The position numbers and the translations under genes were made by a program. 64,000 nt of DNA, taken from NCBI GenBank assembly GCA_046329235.1, contig JAXLVA010000001.1, positions 2,542,001-2,606,000 of the forward strand, read 5' to 3'. Origin of the DNA: JALONH01 sp046329235 (lineage in GTDB: Bacteria; Bacteroidota; Bacteroidia; Cytophagales; Cytophagaceae). This document shows, piece after piece, positions 58,531 through 64,000 of this stretch (position 1 is its first letter; every line of letters starts with the position of its first letter). Under the pieces are notes generated by a model. That model worked only from the letters and a program-made list of their open reading frames with translations, was not told the DNA's origin and searched no databases.

Positions 58531-59613
58531 ATGAAAAAGATCTTCATTATTTTATTCCAATTCCTTTTTGGAATTACCGTTTATTCTCAAAATGAATGTT
58601 TGAACTTGCCTTATTCTAAAATTACATTTCAAGAAATTTGTAATGATGGTAGTAACAGTTCGCTATATTTAAACAACGGGAGTTATAAATTTTCTGCTAA
58701 TAGTAAATATCTTTTCGTTGCATGGGGTAATACACTCTATGGAGGCGGCATAATGGTTTATCATGTCGAAACTAAAAAAGTAGTCAAAAATTTTAAAATT
58801 GATGCTAATAAAAACGGAGGTTATTCCACCTATTTTACTCCAAATCCTGTTGATGAAGAAGAAATTGCCATACAAATCAGTGCAAATGATATTATAATAC
58901 TCAATAATTTCATAAATGAACCTGACAATGCATTATCTAAAAGTCCAAACATTATTGGCTCCAACAGAAAAATTATCAAAACTGGATTCTCGATTTGGGT
59001 GTGGAATTACTCTAGTAAAGGAACAAATATTTATATTAAATCAAGCCTAACAGGTTATGTTATTTTTGATAAATCAACAGGTGCTAAAGTTAGTGAAAAG
59101 GTTTTTTCCTCTAAAGAATATGAAGATCTCCTTATTTCCGAAGATGATTGTATCGTTCTTAAAAAGTTAAAAGATAAAAAGGATAAAAGTAGTCCTGCCT
59201 TAAATACATTTAACGTTCATCATATAATTAGAGATTCTATTATTCACAGTTTTACAGTATACAGTTTATATACTTCGTTAGCTCCCATAAGTAATAATAG
59301 ATACTTAATAGGTTATGATGGTGTATATGTTAATCTACCTTCAGGTGAGGTGATGTCATCAGTTAAAGATTTTTATAAAGAAAAATCTATCTATTTATCA
59401 GATGAAAGCATTAAAGTATACTCTATTCCAAGTTTAAAAAATGCGTACTTTATGTACAGTGGTGATAATAAAACAGGAATGTTAGTAGGTAATCCATGTA
59501 ATGGAATAGGACCAATAAAAAATATGGAGTCATATCAAATAGCCGCTAATGGAAAATACCTTGCATACATTACTAAGGATAGTAATGAATTGAAAATTTA
59601 CAAAATATACTAA
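58531..59613 (+). CDS. Secreted propeller-like protein, function unknown
   Basis: A 360-residue protein with a signal peptide (MKKIFIILFQFLFGITVYSQ). The mature part looks like a beta-propeller: repeated short strands with G-Y-I-F-D, YLFVAWGNTLYGGGIMVYHVETKKVVKNF, SGYVIFDKSTGAKV, YLSDESIKVYSIPSLKNAYFMYS, and YLAYITKDSNELKIYKI. An ATG at 58507, overlapping the previous stop by one base, would add eight residues before the signal sequence; it would couple the genes and cannot be excluded. No family recognised. Ends at a bidirectional terminator. Confidence 0.68.
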   Translation: MKKIFIILFQFLFGITVYSQNECLNLPYSKITFQEICNDGSNSSLYLNNGSYKFSANSKYLFVAWGNTLYGGGIMVYHVETKKVVKNFKIDANKNGGYSTYFTPNPVDEEEIAIQISANDIIILNNFINEPDNALSKSPNIIGSNRKIIKTGFSIWVWNYSSKGTNIYIKSSLTGYVIFDKSTGAKVSEKVFSSKEYEDLLISEDDCIVLKKLKDKKDKSSPALNTFNVHHIIRDSIIHSFTVYSLYTSLAPISNNRYLIGYDGVYVNLPSGEVMSSVKDFYKEKSIYLSDESIKVYSIPSLKNAYFMYSGDNKTGMLVGNPCNGIGPIKNMESYQIAANGKYLAYITKDSNELKIYKIY

Positions 59614-59628
59614 GTATTATGTAACCAT

Positions 59629-59668
59629 AAAAAAGGCTTCTAATTGTGAATTCACTAGAAGCCTTTTT
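59629..59668. terminator. Bidirectional terminator
   Basis: 13-bp stem AAAAAGGCTTCTA with its complement (59630-59642 with 59656-59668), flanked by A and T runs; the 13-nt loop contains palindrome GTGAATTCAC. It separates the convergent propeller-like gene and the amidotransferase gene. Confidence 0.88.
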
Positions 59669-59690
59669 CCTTATTCGATAAAATTATTCA

Positions 59691-60380
59691 CTACAGCTTA
59701 GATAGCTGATTCATGATATGATACATGTATTGGTTACTGCTAACCAATTTTTCATCATATAAAAAAGTAGCCGAATCCTTCACATAGGGGCCTTCTACTA
59801 AGTCTGCTTTACCGTGTTCTGTAATTTGCAAAATAGAAGACGCTGTCATTTCCAAATGAAATTGAAATGCCAACACTTGACCATTATATATAAATCCTTG
59901 CTGAGGACAAGCTTCACTACTAAACAAGGGAATCGCGCCTTTAGGTAACTCAAACGTATCGCCATGCCAATGGAACACTTCCAATGTATCAGGTAAACCT
60001 TGTATAATGCGCTGTTGCTTTCCTTCGGTTGTTTTATGAATAGGCATCCATCCTATTTCACGAAAAGTATTTGGATATACTTTGGCACCCAAAACATCAG
60101 CAATTAACTGAGCACCTAAACAAATACCTATTACTTTTTTATCCTTTTGTAAAGCTTTCTCTATTAACTTCTTTTCTTCCTTCAACCAAGGATATTTGGC
60201 ATCATCATGCACACCCATTGGTCCACCCATTACAATCAACATGTCAAACCAATCCACAAAGGGCAGTTTTACATCTTCATAAAAACGCGTAGCTGTTACC
60301 TGATTACCCGGACGTTTTGCCCAGTGCTCAATACAGCCTAAACCTTCAAAAGAAACGTGTTGTAAATAGTGTATGATCAT
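59691..60380 (-). CDS. Class I glutamine amidotransferase-like protein
   Basis: A 229-residue single-domain GATase. Nucleophile C87 in KKVIGICLGAQLIADVLG, catalytic His in LAFQFHLEMT with the partner Glu two residues later. Preceding MGGPMGVHDDAKYPWLKEEKKLIEKAL is typical of GuaA-like stand-alone members (GMP synthase glutamine-domain relatives). The substrate is unknown. No partner subunit nearby. Confidence 0.88.
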   Translation of the reverse strand: MIIHYLQHVSFEGLGCIEHWAKRPGNQVTATRFYEDVKLPFVDWFDMLIVMGGPMGVHDDAKYPWLKEEKKLIEKALQKDKKVIGICLGAQLIADVLGAKVYPNTFREIGWMPIHKTTEGKQQRIIQGLPDTLEVFHWHGDTFELPKGAIPLFSSEACPQQGFIYNGQVLAFQFHLEMTASSILQITEHGKADLVEGPYVKDSATFLYDEKLVSSNQYMYHIMNQLSKL

Positions 60381-60593
60381 GTATGCACACTTCCTCGCAA
60401 AAAGAAGTGTGCAAAGCTACATTATTATATGTAATTCTTCAAATTGTGTCTATTTCTCTAGGGTTCCCTACCTATAATTTGGTAGTGTCTCTTTACTTAA
60501 ATTTTAACAATTACAAATAAACACCTATATATCTGTAGTTTATATTGATTATTTTAGACTAATCTAAAATTTTTATTTTATATTTCTAAAATA

Positions 60594-60601
60594 TATATTT
60601 G
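60594..60601 (+). promoter_or_regulatory. Candidate -7 element for the second TonB receptor
   Basis: TATATTTG, 15 bases before the start at 60617, giving a very short leader; no clear TTTG 20 nt upstream. Confidence 0.45.
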
Positions 60602-60616
60602 TGCCTACTAAAATGA

Positions 60617-62866
60617 ATGGCATTGAAAAACTATTTATACATATTCATAAGTGTTTTACTTTCAGGATCTGCATTCGGACAATCCGCATGTATTAAAGGT
60701 ATCATCCTATCGGATAGTACCCCTGTCATTGGGGCAGTAGTTTCTATTCCCACTCTTGGCAAAGGCACTCAATCGAATGTAGATGGGAAGTTTTATCTTT
60801 CTATCGAAAAAGAAGGGGTCTATACTTTACGTATTCAAGGTGCCGGATTTAAAACATTGGACACTGTGGTGAAAGCTCAAATTCAATGTTCCAATCTAGA
60901 ATTGCATTTAACTTTAGATGAAGCAGCGCAGGACGTAGTGATTACCGGTAGTTTTTCAGAAGTAAGCCGAATGGAATCGGTACAAGCAGTAGAGGTATAT
61001 CAATCTACTTTTTTTAAAAAAAATCCGACGCCTAACTTATTCGACGCTCTTCAGCTCATCAACGGTGTGCGTCCACAATTAAACTGCTCTGTTTGTAATA
61101 CCGGTGACATCCATATCAACGGATTAGAAGGGCCTTATACCATGATTTTATTAGATGGTATGCCTATTGTGAGTGGCTTGTCAACGGTGTACGGTTTAAT
61201 GGGTATTCCCAATAGCATGATTCAACGGATAGAAGTGATGAAAGGTCCGGGTGGTGCTCTTTACGGTTCTGAAGCTATAGGAGGTGTGATTAATGTTATT
61301 ACTAAACAACCGGAGAAAGCGGCTAAGTTTAGCGCAGATATAATGACAACCACTTATTGGGAAAACAACATTGATTTAGCCTACAAGTATCAACATAAAA
61401 AAGTAAGTGCGCTCTTTGGGCTCAACTACTTTTACTTTGGGAACAAGCTAGACTTAAACAAAGATGGTTTTACAGACGTCACCCAACAGAATCGATTGTC
61501 GTTATTTCAAAAATGGAGTTTTCAACGTAAAGACAATCGAGTGGCTACTATTGCCGGTCGTTATGTATACGAAGACCGTTGGGGTGGGCAATTGAATTAT
61601 ACTCCTGCTTTTAGAGGGGGTGATAGTATCTATGGAGAATCCATCTATACTCACCGATGGGAAATTATAGGTGCGTATCAATTACCTGTCTCCAAACAAA
61701 ACATACTACTTCAATATTCGCTGAATCAACACCAGCAAAACTCCATGTATGGTATTACACCATTTATTGCAAATCAATGGATAGGGTTTTCTCAATTAGT
61801 TTGGAATAAAAAAATAGGTAAACATGAACTGCTTAACGGTGTTGCAATACGCATGACAAACTATGATGACAATACGGTAGCGACCAAAGAGGATAATCCT
61901 ATTTATAAAAGAAATGTTTTACTACCCGGAATATTTACACAAGACAGTTGGAAGTTCCATGAAAAGTGGACAGCCCTAGGTGGTATTCGATTAGATCATC
62001 ACAATGTGCACGGCTGGATTACTACACCACGTGCAGGGATCCGCTATCAACGTAAAGACTCGGAGAGTTTACGTTTGAACATTGGATCCGGATTTCGTGT
62101 AGTTTCTGTTTTCACAGAAGACCATGCGGCATTAACAGGGTCCAGACAAGTAGAAGTTCATGGTAACTTACAACCGGAACGTTCATGGAATGCAAATTTG
62201 AATTATTTACGAAATATTCATTTGAAAAAATCTTTCATCGTAACAGATGTTACTTTGTTTTATTCCTATTTCACCAATAAAATTATTCCTGATTATTATA
62301 CTGACGCCAATAAAATTATTTACTCTAATTTAAATGGCTACGCCGTTTCATCCGGTGTTACATTGAATTTAGAATACAATTTTGCCTTTCCTCTGAAAGC
62401 AAGAGGTGGTGTTACCTTCATGGATGTATATAGTATGCAAAAAGACTCTGTTAATACATCCCATTATGTTCGCCCGTTATTAACTGAACACTGGAATGGT
62501 AGTTTTGGATTAAGTTATACTATTTCTAAATGGGGTGTTACTATCGATTACACAGGTAACTTAACAGGTCCTATGAAATTGCCACTACAGGCCAATGATT
62601 TCAGAAAAGAGTTCTCACCTTGGTGGTCCATCCAGAATATTCAATTGACCAAAAAATGGGGAACACGTAGTGAGGTATATTTTGGTGTAAAGAATTTGCT
62701 TAATTATCGCCCCCCTGCCAACTCTATCATGCGAGCATTCGATCCCTTTGATAAAAAAGCTGGCGACGTTGTGTCTAATCCCAATGGATATACATTTGAC
62801 ACTACCTACATGTTTGCACCTAATCAAGGTATTAGAATGTTTTTAGGGATTCGCTTTGTGATTTAA
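60617..62866 (+). CDS. TonB-dependent outer-membrane receptor
   Basis: A 749-residue protein: signal peptide (1-21, ending SAFGQ), carboxypeptidase-regulatory-like domain (about 24-105: IKGIILSDSTPVIGAVVSIPTLGKGTQSNVDGKF), plug (about 110-225: VQAVEVYQSTFFKKNPTPNLFDALQLINGVRPQLNCSVCNTGDIHINGLEGPYTMILLDGMPIVSGLSTVYGLMGIPNSMIQRIEVMKGPGGALYGSEAIGGVINVITK), and barrel ending in FRKEF-type strands and the terminal FVI. The Cys pair in CSVCNTG of the plug is distinctive. A regulatory -7 element lies directly upstream. No partner gene is visible; substrate may be a siderophore, vitamin or metal. It converges on polA with an 9-base gap. Confidence 0.9.
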   Translation: MALKNYLYIFISVLLSGSAFGQSACIKGIILSDSTPVIGAVVSIPTLGKGTQSNVDGKFYLSIEKEGVYTLRIQGAGFKTLDTVVKAQIQCSNLELHLTLDEAAQDVVITGSFSEVSRMESVQAVEVYQSTFFKKNPTPNLFDALQLINGVRPQLNCSVCNTGDIHINGLEGPYTMILLDGMPIVSGLSTVYGLMGIPNSMIQRIEVMKGPGGALYGSEAIGGVINVITKQPEKAAKFSADIMTTTYWENNIDLAYKYQHKKVSALFGLNYFYFGNKLDLNKDGFTDVTQQNRLSLFQKWSFQRKDNRVATIAGRYVYEDRWGGQLNYTPAFRGGDSIYGESIYTHRWEIIGAYQLPVSKQNILLQYSLNQHQQNSMYGITPFIANQWIGFSQLVWNKKIGKHELLNGVAIRMTNYDDNTVATKEDNPIYKRNVLLPGIFTQDSWKFHEKWTALGGIRLDHHNVHGWITTPRAGIRYQRKDSESLRLNIGSGFRVVSVFTEDHAALTGSRQVEVHGNLQPERSWNANLNYLRNIHLKKSFIVTDVTLFYSYFTNKIIPDYYTDANKIIYSNLNGYAVSSGVTLNLEYNFAFPLKARGGVTFMDVYSMQKDSVNTSHYVRPLLTEHWNGSFGLSYTISKWGVTIDYTGNLTGPMKLPLQANDFRKEFSPWWSIQNIQLTKKWGTRSEVYFGVKNLLNYRPPANSIMRAFDPFDKKAGDVVSNPNGYTFDTTYMFAPNQGIRMFLGIRFVI

Positions 62867-62875
62867 ACTAAGTCC

Positions 62876-64000
62876 TTAATGTGCCACTAACCAATTCTCT
62901 CCTTCACCTATTCCAACTTCTAAAGGAACTTCCAGTGGAATAGCCTCAATCATAAACTTAGTTACCTTTTCTTTAAGAATATCAACCTCTTCTTTTACTG
63001 CATCAAAAACCAATTCATCATGCACTTGTAATACCATTTTTGATTGTAGCTTCTCTGCTTTCATCCATTCATGAATTTTTATCATAGCTACTTTAATTAA
63101 ATCAGCAGCACTACCCTGAATAGGTGCATTGATGGCGTTTCGCTCCGCAAATCCTCTCAAGGTCATATTTCTGGAATTGATATCTCTTAAATAGCGACGT
63201 CGACCTAAAATAGTCTCTACATATTCTTGCTCTCTGGCATCGTTCACGCATGCATCCATGTAGGTTTTAATTCCCGGAAATTCTTTAAAATAAGATTCGA
63301 TAATTTCAGCTGCTTCTTTCCTAGGAATATCCAATCGCTGAGCTAAACCAAAAGCACTAATTCCATAGATGATACCAAAGTTAACCATCTTTGCTTTTCT
63401 ACGCATATCGGAATTTACTTCTTCTAAGCTAACACCAAATACTTTAGAAGCAGTTGCCGTGTGAATGTCTTGTCCATTTTGAAATGCTTGTAACATTCCG
63501 GGGTCTTTACTGAAAGAGGCCATAATTCTCAATTCAATTTGAGAATAATCGGCACTCAATATAACATGATTAGAATCTTGAGGAACAAACGCTCTTCTAA
63601 TCTCTTTACCTCTATCCGTTCGAATAGGAATGTTTTGCAAGTTTGGATTAGTTGAACTCAAACGACCCGTAGCTGCTACTGTTTGGTTAAATGAAGTATG
63701 GACTCTAGCATCAGATAAAAGTAATTCAGGCAAAGCATCCACATAGGTGGATTTTAACTTTTGATACTCTCTATAATTTAAAATATGTTGGATGATAGGA
63801 TGATTATCCAGTTTTGCCAAGACTTCTTCACCGGTAGCATACTGTCCGGTTTTTGTTTTCTTCGCATTTGGATCAAGTTTTAACTTTTCAAACAACACAT
63901 CTCCCAACTGTTTTGGGGAAGCAATATTAAACTCTACGCCTGCTATTTCATAAATTGATTTCTCTTCTTTAAGAACTTCTTGTTGTAGCTCTTTAGAATA
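62876..64000 (-). CDS. polA: DNA polymerase I, C-terminal part (5' end off the window)
   Basis: The polymerase domain of family A DNA polymerase, used in Okazaki-fragment processing and repair. 374 residues are seen, with no start inside the window. Upstream codons to the edge read FNIASPKQLGDVLFEKLKL, which is continuous family sequence, so the apparent TTG start at 63907 is not real. Motif A ADYSQIELRIMASFS, motif B RRKAKMVNFGIIYGIS with the O-helix Arg/Lys/Tyr, and motif C VHDELVFD are intact. C-terminal EVPLEVGIGEGENWLVAH is normal. Confidence 0.96.
   Translation of the reverse strand, partial: YSKELQQEVLKEEKSIYEIAGVEFNIASPKQLGDVLFEKLKLDPNAKKTKTGQYATGEEVLAKLDNHPIIQHILNYREYQKLKSTYVDALPELLLSDARVHTSFNQTVAATGRLSSTNPNLQNIPIRTDRGKEIRRAFVPQDSNHVILSADYSQIELRIMASFSKDPGMLQAFQNGQDIHTATASKVFGVSLEEVNSDMRRKAKMVNFGIIYGISAFGLAQRLDIPRKEAAEIIESYFKEFPGIKTYMDACVNDAREQEYVETILGRRRYLRDINSRNMTLRGFAERNAINAPIQGSAADLIKVAMIKIHEWMKAEKLQSKMVLQVHDELVFDAVKEEVDILKEKVTKFMIEAIPLEVPLEVGIGEGENWLVAH

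Noticed and set aside
63905..63907. TTG start of a short polymerase gene
   Set aside because: The preceding codons encode conserved family A polymerase sequence to the window edge, so the gene simply continues outside.
1..64000. tRNA, rRNA or tmRNA genes
   Set aside because: No cloverleaf with a TTC-type T-loop or conserved rRNA segment was recognised in any intergenic region; a covariance-model search would be decisive.

Overview
The window comes from a low-GC member of the Bacteroidota. The evidence is consistent: C-terminal type IX secretion (T9SS) sorting domains of type A and type B, promoters of the Bacteroidota type (TTTG about 20 nt before TAnnTTTG), TonB-dependent receptors with an N-terminal carboxypeptidase-regulatory-like domain, a MurF-alanine racemase fusion, and almost no Shine-Dalgarno sequences. 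Most of the window is ordinary chromosome, with housekeeping genes scattered among secreted proteins. I see no rRNA, tRNA, CRISPR array or transposase.

Layout. Positions 1-826 are AT-rich, largely gene-free, and carry a long inverted repeat. Next come gpmI, a DUF4783 protein, nadC, a 14-copy heptanucleotide array and two small genes (827-6229). Positions 6286-18997 hold the most striking block: a GH9 cellulase, a non-catalytic protein built from nine Ig-like domains, and a 1785-residue GH8 enzyme with a CBM9-like module and eight Ig-like domains. All three are on the minus strand and carry T9SS tails. feoB and feoA follow, with a clear promoter. Positions 21.7-24.6 kb look acquired: GC-rich repeat DNA followed by a HaeIII-like restriction-modification cassette (XRE regulator, C5-methyltransferase, endonuclease), predicted to recognise GGCC. 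Between 24.6 and 28.0 kb lie a lipoprotein, a Crp-family regulator, an MBL-fold hydrolase, a methyltransferase-like protein and a small barrel protein.

From 28.2 to 46 kb are MurF-Alr, an MFS transporter, recX, lysC, ribH, a TPR membrane protein and pdhA. Divergent from these are recF, a DUF721/DciA-like gene and a large T9SS type B protein. An MtfA-like peptidase, a Gly/Tyr-rich secreted protein and an RlmI-like rRNA methyltransferase follow. Positions 46.6-49.9 kb hold a three-gene unit (His-rich membrane protein, TonB receptor, lipoprotein) that looks like a metal-uptake system. Then come prfA translationally coupled to a beta-helix lipoprotein, lemA followed by three TPM-domain genes and a LysE exporter, a membrane-bound AraC regulator with two secreted-protein genes, a glutamine amidotransferase, a second TonB receptor, and the 3' part of polA, which runs off the right edge.

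How the genes fit together. The cellulase block is an extracellular polysaccharide-degrading set exported by T9SS; the Ig-only protein shares its repeats with the GH8 enzyme and may be a cell-surface partner. The lemA-TPM genes form a tight envelope operon. The restriction-modification cassette and the repeats around it are the best evidence for horizontal transfer. Start codons were moved in several genes to agree with signal peptides, promoters or terminators; four genes have in-frame TTG starts or TTG alternatives. Functional calls rest on motifs read from the sequence and recalled family knowledge; no database search was run.
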